Shown here one piece after another: positions 36,868-46,767 of a stretch of DNA of 64,000 nt. The DNA is from Capra hircus (Eukaryota > Chordata > Mammalia > Artiodactyla > Bovidae), in assembly GCF_001704415.2 (NCBI RefSeq), contig NW_017189740.1, forward strand, positions 186,001 to 250,000, given 5' to 3'. Under the pieces are notes generated by a model. That model had not been told where the DNA came from. It saw only the letters and a program-made list of their open reading frames with translations, and ran no database searches. The translations under genes were made by a program, and so were the position numbers. Each line of letters starts with the position of its first letter. Position 1 is the stretch's first letter.

Positions 36868-37238
36868 GGAGATGCTATGGACTCAATAGTGTCCCCCTAA
36901 AATTCATATGTTGAAGCTTAACCCCCTATGTGATGTATTTGGGGATGGAGCCTTTGTGACGTAATGAGGTTTAGATGAGGTTTTGAGGGTAGGGCCCTCA
37001 ATATGAGATCAGTGCCCCTATACAAAATGATACCACAGAACTTGCTTCTTCTCTCTCTCTCTCCCTCCTGCCATGTGAGGGCATAGTGAGAAGAGGGCCA
37101 CATACAAGCCAGGTAGAGAGTTCACACCAGGTGCCAACCATCAAGCCATCTTGATTTCTAGCTTCCCAGGCTCCAGAACTGTGAGAAATAAACATCTGTT
37201 GTTTCAGCTACACACAGTCTATGATATTCTGTTATGGG
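36868..37238 (+). mobile_element. MaLR (MLT1-like) LTR, sense
   Basis: The order of features fits MLT-type LTRs: atggactcaatagtgtcccc, attcatatgttgaagctta, ctgccatgtgagggca, then ccagaactgtgagaaataaa with its poly(A) signal and a closing block cagtctatgatattctgtta. Confidence 0.7.
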
Positions 37239-37254
37239 GGTCTGACCCCACCCT

Positions 37255-37430
37255 GGTTAATAGCATGTGATCCTGGGAAGATGCCCAAACCCTGGGGCCC
37301 CAGTTCTTCATCTGTGCAGCAAACAGGTATGAGGAGCCCTGTCTGTAGGACTGCAAGGATATAAATAAAGCACCTCACACAGAACCTGGTTTGATCTTTA
37401 TGATTAGCAGTTATTTGTACTAGTATTTGG
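37255..37430 (+). mobile_element. MIR SINE, sense
   Basis: MIR-like text: cagttcttcatctgtgcagc, then gactgcaaggatataaataa and gcacctcacacagaacctgg. It is old and diverged. Confidence 0.6.
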
Positions 37431-38007
37431 ATCTCAATTTCACAACTCTGGGCTCTGGGAAATTTTGTTGTTGCTGTTACCTAAGATATCTTAGACAGCA
37501 TGCAACACAATATGACAGAGAATGCTAATTTAGCCAGAAACTTTGTTTTATTAATAAAACTCAGCAGGATCTCCTTCCTTGAGGATCTACCACTTAATTC
37601 AGGCATGGAGGAGTCTTCCCCAGCTGGATGCAACTCAAAGCTTCTACAATTTGTCAAGAACCAACTCCTTCTCTCCCTCCCAGCTGCTCTCCCATCCAAA
37701 CTATGATTTTCACTAATTCCACCTCTACCAAAAATCTATACACTACTTAAGAGTTGCCCCTAATACTCTCAAGATTACCTAATAATAATGCCATGGACTC
37801 TGGCTCTCCCAGACCAGGGAAAACAGTGCTTGTCCACGGACTTCTTGGCATCACTCTCAAGAGGTGTGACCACATATTGAAAAGAAATCCTAGCAGATGG
37901 AGAGTAGAAAACACCTACTTCGTCCCTGTGGCCAATAGCAATGCGACAAGAGTCAAGGCCCCTTCCTTCTTGTCCCAGGATGAGATCTCTCTAGGGTTTA
38001 CCCAGGA
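37431..38007. other. No gene recognised
   Basis: No coding or repeat signature is recognised. Confidence 0.35.
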
Positions 38008-38018
38008 TCCAAAAGGAC

Positions 38019-38160
38019 TGCAGTCCATGGAATTCTCCAGGCCAGAATACTGGAGTGGGTAGCCTTTCCCTTTTTCAGGGGATCTTCCCAACCCAGGGAC
38101 CGAACCTAGGTCTCCCGCATTGCAGGTGGATTCTTTACCAGCTGAGCCACAAGGAAGCCC
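38019..38160 (-). mobile_element. Truncated Bov-tA SINE with 11-bp target duplication
   Basis: An antisense Bov-tA head and body, flanked by tccaaaaggac at 38008-38018 and 38161-38171. Confidence 0.92.
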
Positions 38161-38171
38161 TCCAAAAGGAC

Positions 38172-38588
38172 ACCTCATAGTAATGATCCATTTCAGATTT
38201 CCCCCTCACCCCCAAGACACACAGTTGCAGGTCTGAGGGCTGCCACCACTGAGCTTCATCACAATCACCTCTCATCGTCATCTCTCACAGGAACTCAAGC
38301 TTCCCAAAGCCCCAAACTGCCCTGGCTCTGGCACTGACACTCCAGTGCTCCTTCTGGAGCCCCACCACCTTGCCCCATGTTGCCCTGTTCTGTGGGATTA
38401 GGGACATCTCTCCATCTTCCTTCTGTGACTGCAGTTCTTAGACCATCGCTCTAGGTGTGGGTGTGTCCTGCTTCTCCCAGTGTCCCCACTGCTAACACAG
38501 GGCCTTCCACAGAACACAGGCTCTGTGAAGGTCTTGGGAATAAATAAACCAGTGAGCAGAGGCTTATTCATTCAGATTTTCTGCTACT
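38172..38588. other. No gene recognised
   Basis: Single-copy-looking sequence between a SINE and the duplicated MAGE 3' flank. I recognise nothing in it. Confidence 0.35.
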
Positions 38589-39250
38589 TTCTTAAATAAG
38601 CCAGACAAATCCAGGTTATACATATATATTTTAATTTTACAGAATGACAGAAGAAGAGGATAAGAATTCATTAATTAACAACCATTTACTTTTATTTCTC
38701 TATTTCTTGACCCCATTAATTGTACTGCTAATTATTTTCACATTTCCAAGTAAATTCCTGTTCCAATGCTATGTTATCTAATTTGGGATCACAACAAATG
38801 ACTGAAGGCTTCCTAATTGATTTTACAAATAGCAAAACTCAGTCTTGAATTGGATAAGTACAAATACACATGAGATCAACATGAACTCAGATCAATTTTC
38901 TCATACCTTCTTAAATAACCCGGGAAAATCCAAACAAACAGAGATAGCTTAGATGTACAAAATGATAGTCAAAAAGTATAAGAAGCAAGACTTCACTACA
39001 ATCAGTTTTTATTTTAGAATTCTTCCACCAACTGTGTAACTACTAAGTAAGTTCACATTTCCAAAATCATTCTAATTCCATATATCTTGTTCAAAACCAT
39101 GAAATAAAATGGAAGAGTTCCTAATTTCTTTTTACAAAATAGCAAAACTCTTGTTCTTGAAATGTGTAAGTACAAACACTGTGTGATCAATGTCATTGAC
39201 ATAGTTAGACACTGAAACTCCTTAAGCCTTCTATTAAAAAGGAGTAATAC
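38589..39250 (-). repeat. Tandem duplication of the MAGE 3' UTR-like segment
   Basis: Two diverged direct copies with a period of about 319 bp lie at about 38589-38907 and 38908-39225, and the start of a third follows. Shared blocks include ttcttaaataa, cacatttcca and tagcaaaactc. Each copy has aataaa on the minus strand at the same relative place (complements at 38691-38696 and 39008-39013). The segment resembles what I remember of MAGE-A 3' UTRs, so it is probably transcribed with the MAGE gene. Confidence 0.75.
39008..39013 (-). promoter_or_regulatory. Candidate poly(A) signal of the MAGE gene (proximal)
   Basis: AATAAA on the minus strand, about 520 nt past the MAGE stop codon. A second one at 38691-38696 lies in the duplicated copy. 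Which one is used cannot be told from the sequence. Confidence 0.45.
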
Positions 39251-39536
39251 CTGAAAAATTCCTAAAGAAAATAGAGGTGAGTCTCCATGTCATTGTAGAG
39301 AAAAGCAACACAAAGATGCCACATACCAGGTTCCCCCAATGGGCCTAGGCCCTCACTGCTGAGAAGGCTGACTGCTCCCTGTCAGTCACAGAGGGAAAGA
39401 TCAGCCTCCCTTCCTGCCCCCAGGACAAGCTGTTGGATGTGGGCCTGGAAGGAGCTTGGCTGCTTCTCTGGCTCAGAGTTCCCCTTTCTCCTCCCTCACA
39501 GCCTCTGCAGAGGGGGTGGAAGGAGCTGGGATGTTT

Positions 39537-40508
39537 TCAACTGACTCTGTCCAGATATTCCAGGACTTTAAACTTGCTGGTCTCCGCATAGGCCCGGGGA
39601 CCCCACAGGAACTCGTAGCGAGCAGGACTGCTGTCAGGCACCTGCCGGTACTCTAGGTAACCCTCCTGCACCCACACTTGGGTCAGCAGCTCCCTGGGCT
39701 CCCCATAGATGTAGTGCTCACTCCCGGGACACACTCCTATCCTGCTGAGTGCACCCCAGATCGCCTCCTCAGGGGCGCAGTTGACCTCCACAGCAATCAG
39801 GCACAGGACCATCACCAGGAGGCCAGCCTTGGGCAACCTCTGCTCATCCCTCAGCGTCTCATTCAGGGTGAGGCCCAGGGTGGGGACCAGGATATAGGTG
39901 TAATCATTGGGGTCCACCTCCTTCACCTCCAAACCAAAGACCAGCTGCAGGTACTCTGAGGCTTGACCGAGGACCACCACGAAGTGGTCCTGGTAATCTA
40001 TGAGGATACTACTCAGCACTTCTGCCTTTGTGATTGGCTCCCTGGCAAGATACCTACTGACCAGGAATTGTACCAGCTCATTCTTCTTCACCCGTAGTGC
40101 ATCTTGGAGTGAGGACCTGGCATGTTCATGGTCATGCGAGGTGCTTGGCACTTCATCTTGCCTGCTGAGGCCATGGTCTTCAGATTGGCTCCCTGGAGTG
40201 GCAGCCATGGCAGTGGGAGAGGGGCAGACACCTGCAGGGGTCTGGGGGAGACTGGGTGTTGCAGCAGCAGCCACCTCCTCCAGGGTGCCCCAGACCGGGA
40301 GAGAGGAGGAGGAAGCTGCATCTCCTTCCTCCCCCTGCTCCACCTCCTCCACCTGCTCTTCTTCCTCCATCTGCTCCTCTTCTTCTATTTGCTCCTCCTC
40401 CTCCTCCTCCTCCTCACTCCAAATGAACTGTGCCTCCATCAGATCATCGTCCTCTCCTGGATCCTGAAAGACTCTCTCAGGCAGGCGGAGCTCATGCATC
40501 CCAGGCAT
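39537..40508 (-). CDS. MAGE-A family protein, C-terminally truncated
   Basis: The whole coding region lies in one exon, as in other type I MAGE genes. I start at MPGMHELRLPERVFQ (40508) because a strong acceptor (pyrimidine tract, then ctgtctgcag) ends at 40525 and excludes the upstream codons. The protein is 323 residues. Residues about 25-65 are acidic with runs of glutamate, a Ser-rich stretch follows, and the MAGE homology domain begins about residue 140 (NELVQFLVSRYLAREPITKA). It keeps the dileucine region KAGLLVMVL and the signature LLTQVWVQEGYLEYRQVP and YEFLWGPRAYAETS. MAGE domains typically bind RING E3 ligases. The YLEYRQVP...RYEFLWGPRA pattern fits MAGE-A better than MAGE-B. Translation stops at LEYLDRVS, roughly 22 residues short; the missing tail is recognisable in another frame. 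It could be a functional gene or a recent pseudogene. Confidence 0.85.
   Translation of the reverse strand: MPGMHELRLPERVFQDPGEDDDLMEAQFIWSEEEEEEEEQIEEEEQMEEEEQVEEVEQGEEGDAASSSSLPVWGTLEEVAAAATPSLPQTPAGVCPSPTAMAATPGSQSEDHGLSRQDEVPSTSHDHEHARSSLQDALRVKKNELVQFLVSRYLAREPITKAEVLSSILIDYQDHFVVVLGQASEYLQLVFGLEVKEVDPNDYTYILVPTLGLTLNETLRDEQRLPKAGLLVMVLCLIAVEVNCAPEEAIWGALSRIGVCPGSEHYIYGEPRELLTQVWVQEGYLEYRQVPDSSPARYEFLWGPRAYAETSKFKVLEYLDRVS
40390..40420. repeat. Coding trinucleotide repeat (poly-Glu)
   Basis: A ctc/tcc run on the plus strand, read as consecutive GAG/GAA codons in the MAGE N-terminal region. Such runs are often length-polymorphic. Confidence 0.8.
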
Positions 40509-40524
40509 GATGACTGGGGTGGAA

Positions 40525-40862
40525 CTGCAGACAGAAGTGAGGAAGAGGGACAGATAGGGACCACAGGCCTGTGGGAGAGGGGGGTTGTGAGCGGCCTCAG
40601 CTGAGAAACCCACCCTGGGCCGTCTGACTCAGGCCACTTATAGGTCTCCTCTTGAGAGGTGCTCTCGGGCTTCATAGACGAGCTCCTGCTGAGCAGCCTG
40701 ACCCCTGGCTACCTGAAGGAGGATGTGAAGTGGCTCCCTAGGGTGCAGGCAGCACAGCTTGAGGTTCCGGGGCTGACACGGAGGGAGAATTAAGGCCTTG
40801 TGGAGTCCCCTCTGTTCTGGGATAGGGAGTCCCTGGTGCACACTCAGAGGAAAACAACTCAC
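40525..40862 (-). other. Intron between MAGE exon 2 and the coding exon
   Basis: A donor caag/gtgagttg at 40862 and an acceptor ctgtctgcag ending at 40525 enclose a 338-bp intron. Both sites match consensus well. Confidence 0.7.
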
Positions 40863-40955
40863 CTTGACTCCTGGCACTGCCTGGATCTCCTCTGCTTTCT
40901 GACCTCAGGACACCAGCCTCAGACCTCTGCCTTTGCCTCCTGGTTCCTGGAGCCC
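40863..40955 (-). other. MAGE non-coding exon 2
   Basis: A 93-bp exon is defined by an acceptor (tttctctcacag, then ggggctccagg) and the donor ccaggagtcaag/gtgagttg. A short 5' UTR exon just ahead of the coding exon is the standard MAGE-A layout. No transcript was available to confirm it. Confidence 0.65.
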
Positions 40956-41589
40956 CTGTGAGAGAAATGGAAGGGGCACCTTGGGGGTAGACTGTGGCAC
41001 ACACTTAGGCGTTCTGTGATGGTAGGAGGAGTGGAATCTCTGACGTCCCCCCATTGTGCAGTGGGAGGTCCCCTCGGGGATCCCTTGTAGTGCTCACCTT
41101 TCCCCTGGCCGGCCTGGACCCTCCCCTTTGGGACCTGCAGAGAAACTCAGAACAAGACCCGAGTCTGGACAAAAAGCACTGAAGGGCCCCACATGCGGCT
41201 GTACCTGCCCAGGGCCTCCCGCGGGTCCTAGGCTGGGGAGATGCTTGGGCCTCAGCTTCTCACGTCCTGCCAGGCCTTCCAGCACTGACCACAGGGGCAG
41301 GGGTCTGCTCAGTCCTCCCTCGAGGTCTGGGGAGTCCACCCTCAGCGGACCTGAAGCCTCAGCCCTCTGCCCAAACACCTCACCTCCCGAGGCCCTAAGC
41401 CAGAGGTCAAGGAAATACTCACCCTGGCTCACCCCGTTCCAGGGCCTCCATGAGCCCTTACAAGGGCCAGGATCCCTGCCTCCCTACTGCGGTATAACCA
41501 CCTCAGTCATTCCTCACATGGAACCTAGACTCCAGGCGGGACTGGGGATTGTCCCGTCTGCCATTTTGAGACCCCACAGCTTTCAGAAG

Positions 41590-43400
41590 GTCCCCAGTCT
41601 CTCTGAGACCCGATGTCAGGATATGCTGCACATGGTCTTTCCACCCGGGGACTACCAGGGTCCCCTCTGGGGTCCAGCTCCCCTCACTCCTCCCTCAGGG
41701 TCCTCACCTTGACTCCCACTAGGACCTGGGCTCTGTCTTCTCCACACCTTAGGCCCAGCTTCTCAAACCGGGGCCCCAGTCTCTCTGAGACCCGGATGTC
41801 AGGAAGCCCGCCCCTTGTACCAGGTCCCCAGTCTGAGACCCGGATGTCAGGAAGTCCGCCCCTTGTACCAGGCCCCCAGGCTGAGACCCGGATGTCAGGA
41901 AGTCCGCCCCTTGTACCAGGCCCCCAGTCTGAGACCCGGATGTCAGGAAGTCCGCCCCTTGTACCAGGCCCCCAGTCTGAGACCCGGATGTCAGGAAGTC
42001 CGCCCCTTGTACCAGGCCCCCAGTCTGAGACCCGGATGTCAGGAAGTCCGCCCCTTGTACCAGGCCCCCAGTCTGAGACCCGGATGTCAGGAAGTCCGCC
42101 CCTTGTACCAGGCCCCCAGTCTGAGACCCGGATGTCAGGAAGTCCGCCCCTTGTACCAGGCCCCCAGTCTGAGACCCGGATGTCAGGAAGTCCGCCCCTT
42201 GTACCAGGCCCCCAGTCTGAGACCCGGATGTCAGGAAGTCCGCCCCTTGTACCAGGCCCCCAGTCTGAGACCCGGATGTCAGGAAGTCAGCGCATGCCTG
42301 TTGCGCTCATCCTACTCCATGGTCTCCCTGGACTGACAACAGAGATGAGCTTCTCTGGGGTCCAGGGTCCTTTAGTCCCTCCTCAGAGTCCTTAACTTGA
42401 CACCCCGCAGACCTGGGAATCGGCCCACCTGAGGCCTCGCCCCATATGCGAGGTGCCCAATATGAGACCTGGATGTCAGGAAGTCAGGCCATGCCTGTTT
42501 TGCTCATCGTACCCCAGGGTCATGCAGGACCAACAGCCAGGATGGGCTTCTCTTGGTCTCCTCTGATGGGGTCCAGCATCGCTGCAGTCCTCCCTCAAGG
42601 TCCTCACCTAAACTGCTTCAGAACCTAAGAATCTCCCCTCCAATCTCTGAGGCCCCGCCCCTTCTATCAAGTCTCCAATGTCTCTGAGACTCTGAGCTCA
42701 TGCCCCTAACAGAGTTGCCCCGGGCTGACCGCAGGTGCCGGGACCTGTGGGGTTCCCTGTGTCCTCCCTCAAGGTCCTCATCTTGAGCCCTGGCAGGTCT
42801 CAGGATGCCCCTTGTGTTGACTGGAGGCGGAACCCTCACGCCAAGGCCGTCACTGCCCTGAGACCCCCAGGGGGAATCTGTGGACATGACATCAGGGCTC
42901 CAAGCCCAGGGCTTCCCCGAGCTGAGATGATGCCCTGGGCATTCCTCAGCCCTCCTTCTGCTCTTCACTTTGACTCTCAGCAGGTCTGGGTACCACCCTC
43001 TCACCCCGACCTTGCTCCCCATAGAACCAGGCTCTCCCCAGCCAGGACCCCTGAGAGGCAAGCGGGAGTAGGGGGCTCATTCCTACAACCCTGCCAGGGT
43101 CTCCCAGGGCTGAGAGCATTGACAACCTGGATGTCCTGGGGTCCCAGAGCCCCCCTCAGGGTTCTACCTTGACTCCTAGCGCAGCTGGGCTCCTTCACTC
43201 TGCTGACCTGAACCCAGATACCTGACTCAGGCCCTCACTCCTCCCTTCCCATCGGGATCAGTGATGTCCCATCTGGACGCCATGACCCCTGGTCCCCCAG
43301 GGCTGTCGGGAGGGCTGCACATGCATCCTCTGGGGACCCTCAGTCTCCTCTGGTTCTCACCTTGAGTCTCTGCAGGATGTGGGCCCCCTCCCACTGCCCA
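41590..43400 (-). promoter_or_regulatory. Array of MAGE first-exon/promoter-like units
   Basis: A degenerate ladder with a period of about 180-210 bp. Read on the minus strand, each unit ends in a gagtcaag/gtgaggacc-type donor followed by ctgagggaggag. Donor-like sites lie near 41707, 42605, 43168 and 43360, with mutated equivalents near 42397, 42784 and 42968. The donor plus gagggagga context matches what I remember of human MAGE-A exon 1/intron 1. Human MAGEA4 is known to use several duplicated first exons, so alternative starts are plausible here. Which units are active is unknown. Confidence 0.6.
41787..42289. repeat. 48-bp minisatellite, 10 full units plus a partial one
   Basis: Units start at 41787 and every 48 bp to 42267, and are nearly identical. 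Each begins gagacccggatgtcaggaag and continues tccgccccttgtaccagg. Each holds two ETS-like cores (ccggatgt and caggaagt), a GC box (ccgcccc) and two CpGs. Single-copy relatives of the unit occur at about 41607 and 42464, so the array expanded from one piece of the larger 200-bp unit. Confidence 0.95.
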
Positions 43401-43814
43401 CCTGAGACTGCACCCCACAGACCAAGCCTCTGACTCTGCACGTTCACTGAGAAACTGAGGGGGAGGTGGGGGGCCCAGCTTGACAGCTCGGACTGGGGCC
43501 CCCAGGAGTCCCAGCAGGGGTGGAGTTGTATTCTATGGGACCCTCTGTTCCAGGGTGACTGGACCCCCTCATCCTCACTCAGCAGGGGGCCTCATTAACC
43601 CTTGAGAGAAGGTTGCAGTCCCAGCACAGATGCTGGATGGGGAGCTATTGTGCCCATGACCTTGGGGGAGCACAGGTAACCGGATACCTTCCCATGGGGG
43701 CCCCTCAGCAGCAGCCAGATTTTAGAATCCTTTGTTCTGCCAGACTTCTTTTCTACACTGAAGAGGTTGAATGGTGGAATTTGGTGAAGTCCAAAACAGT
43801 CCAACCTGTTTTCA
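43401..43814. other. No gene recognised
   Basis: GC-rich flank of the MAGE upstream array that grades into BovB. I see no further unit that I can align by eye. Confidence 0.35.
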
Positions 43815-43819
43815 GGTTG

Positions 43820-44025
43820 TCTGCATTGTCCAGAAAACTCAGGAGTGGCCACAGTACTGGAAAAGGTCAGTTTTCATCCAAATCCCAAAGAAGGACGATG
43901 CCAAATAATTCAAACTACTGCACAATTGCATTCATTTCACATGCTAGCAAAATTCTTCAAGCTAGGTTTCAATAGTATATGAACCCAAAACTTCCAGATA
44001 TACAAGCTGGATTTAGCAAAGACAG
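43820..44025 (+). mobile_element. BovB internal fragment, sense
   Basis: A short, decayed piece around ggaaaaggtcagttttcatc and ccagatatacaagctggatt (before the reverse transcriptase core). Confidence 0.8.
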
Positions 44026-44130
44026 AGACCGAACAACAACATAGTCAAGTGCTGATAATTTCATGACAGAATACCTACCCTTACTATTTGTGGTTAACTT
44101 TTTATTCTATTTTTCATCTATTCCTTCAGT

Positions 44131-46340
44131 CAGTTCAGTTCAGTCGCTCAGTCATGAACGACTCTTTGCGACCCCACGGACTGAAGCACACCAGGCTTCC
44201 CTGTCCTTCACTATCTCCTGAGTTTGTGCAGCATGTCCACTGAGTTGATGATGCCATCCAATCATCTTATCCTCTGTTGCCTCCTTCTCCTCATGCCCTC
44301 AATCTTTCCCAACATCAGAGTCTTTTCCAAGGAGTCACTTCTTCGCATCTGGTGACCAACGTATTGGAGCTTCAGCTTCAGCATCAGTCCTTCCGATAAA
44401 TATTCAGGGTTGATTTCCTTTAGGATTGACTGGTTGGATCTCCTTGCAGTCCAAGAGACTCTCAAGAGTCTTCTCCAGCACTATAGGTCAAAAGCATCAA
44501 TTCTTCAGCCCTCAGCCTTTTTTATGGTCCAACTGTCACATTCGTACATGACTACTGAAAAACCATAGCTTTGACTATACAAATCTTTGTTGGCAAACTG
44601 ATGTCTCTGCTTTTTAATATGCTGTTTAGTTTTGTCATAGTTTTTCTTCCAAGGAGCAAGCATCTTTTAAAAAAACTTTATGGCTGCATTCACCATCCAG
44701 ATTTATTTTGGAGCCCAAGAAAATAAAGTCTGTCACTGTTTCCATTGTTTCCCGATCTATTTGCCATGACATAATGGGACATTATGACATGATGGGACCA
44801 GATGCCATGATCTTTGTCTTTTGAATGTTGAGTTTTAAGCCACCTTTTCCACTTTCCTCTTTCACCTTCATCAGGAGGTTCTTTAGTTCCTCTTTGCTTT
44901 CTACCATAAGGATGGTGTTATTTGCATATCTGAGGTTATTGATATTTCTCCTGGTAATCTTGATTCCAGCTTGTGCTTCATCCAGCCCAGCATTTTACAT
45001 GATGTACTCTGCATATGGCACAGATGGTAAAGAATCTGCCCGCAATGTGAGAGACCCAGGTTTGATCCTTGGGTGGGGAAGATCCCCTGGAGAAAGGAAT
45101 GGCAACCCACTCCAGTATTTTTGCCTGGATAATCCCATGGACAGAGGAGCCTGCAGGGCTACAGTCCATGGGATAGCAAAGAATTGGACACGACTGAGTG
45201 ACCAACACTTTCACTTTCACTCTGCATGTAAATTAAATAAATGGGGTGACAATACACAGCCTTGACACACTCCTTTCCCAATTTTGAACCAGTCTATTGT
45301 TCCATGTTCGGTTCTAACTGTTGCTTCTGACATGCATACAGGTTTTTTTAGGAGACAAGTAAAGTGGTATGGGATTCCCATCTCTTTAAGAATTTTCCAG
45401 TTTGTTGTAATCCATACAGTCAAAAGTTTTAGCATAGTCAATAAAAAAGAAACATGTTTTTCTGGAAATTTATTATGATCCAACAGATGTTGGCAATTTA
45501 ATATCTGGTTCTTTTGCCTTTTCTCAACCTAGCTTGTACATCTGGAAATTCTTAGTTCACGTATTGTGAAGCTTAGCTTGAAGGATTTTGAGCATTAACT
45601 TGCTATCATGTAAAATGAGTGCAATTATCTGGTAGTTTGAACATTCTTTGGCATTGCTTTTCTTTGGGATTAGAATGAAAACTGACTTTTTCCAGTCCTG
45701 TGGCCACTGCTGAGTTTTCCAAATTTGCTGGCATATTGAATGCAGCACTTTCACAGCATCATCTTTTGGGACTTGAAACAGATCAGCTGAAATCTCATCA
45801 CTTCCACTAGTTTTGTTTGTAGTGATGCTTCCTAAGGCCCACTTGACTTCACACTCCAGGATTTCTGGCTCTAGGTGAGTGACCACACCATCATGATTAT
45901 CCAGGTCATTAAGCCCTTTTTAAATGATTCTTCTGTGTATTCTTGCTATCTCATCTTAATCTCTTCTGCTTCTGTTAGGTCCATACCATTTCTGTCCTTT
46001 ATTGTGCCCATCTTTGCATGGAATGTTCCTTTGATATCTATAATTTTCTTGGAGAGATCTCTAGTCTTTCCCATTGTATTGTTTTCTTCTTTCTTTGCAT
46101 TGTTCACTTAAGAAGGCTTTCTTATCTCTCCTTGCTATTCTTTGGAACTCTGCATTCATTTGGGTGTATCTTTCCCTTTCTCCTTTGTCTTTCACTTCTC
46201 TTCTTTTCTCAGTTATTTGTAAGGCCTCCTCAGACAACAATTTTGCCTTCTTTCATTTCTTTTTCTTTGGGATGGTTTCGATCACTGCCTCCTGTACAAT
46301 GTTACAAATCTCAGTCCATAGTTTTTTAGGCACTCCTATG
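44131..46340 (-). mobile_element. BovB, antisense, 5'-truncated, with Bov-tA
   Basis: Starts with the BovB tail at 44131 and runs through the reverse transcriptase into the linker (frame 45886-45557). It is strongly diverged, with many frame breaks. A Bov-tA at 45015-45218 interrupts it. Confidence 0.85.
45015..45218 (+). mobile_element. Bov-tA SINE with 9-bp target duplication
   Basis: A head-truncated Bov-tA; actctgcat flanks it at 45006-45014 and 45219-45227 within the host BovB. Confidence 0.88.
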
Positions 46341-46344
46341 GTAG

Positions 46345-46765
46345 AAACTTAGATTATTGATTTTAGAACTTTTTTCTTTTCTAATTTGTACTTTCAATGC
46401 TATAAATTCCATGTTAGCACTGCTTTTGCTGCAGCCTACAAGTTTTGATAAGTTGTGCTTTTATTTTCATTTAGTTCAAGATATTCTTTTCATTTCTCTG
46501 AGATTTCTACTTTGACCTATATATTATTTACAGATCTGTGGTTTAATTTTCAAGTAGTTTGGAATTTGTCAACAATTTTTGTTATTGATTTCTAGCCTAA
46601 TTCCATTGTAGACTGAGAAGGTGCATTTTATGGGCCTGAATGTGATCTATTTTGGTGCATGTTTCATGTGATCTTGAAAAGAATGTGTATCCTGCTGTTG
46701 TTGGACGAAGCAGTCTATCGATGTCAATTATATCCAGTTGATTGCTGATGTTTTTGGATTCAGTT
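46345..46765 (-). mobile_element. L1 ORF2 region, antisense, left of BovB
   Basis: Antisense L1 text with atcttgaaaagaatgtgtat, ending in the block gtcaattatatccagttgat. The right-hand part resumes at 50311. Confidence 0.8.
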
Positions 46766-46767
46766 AT

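Noticed and set aside
40000..40604. Plus-strand frames rich in Ser or Leu opposite the MAGE exon.
   Set aside because: They are the antisense shadow of the Glu-rich MAGE coding sequence.
40509..40613. Upstream start adding 35 residues to the MAGE protein.
   Set aside because: A strong splice acceptor lies inside this stretch at 40525, so these codons are intronic.
41613..42395. A 260-residue plus-strand open frame with a 16-residue repeat.
   Set aside because: It is open only because the 48-bp minisatellite is a multiple of three and lacks stops. The overlapping frame 41815-42336 is open for the same reason. No gene family or splice context supports it.
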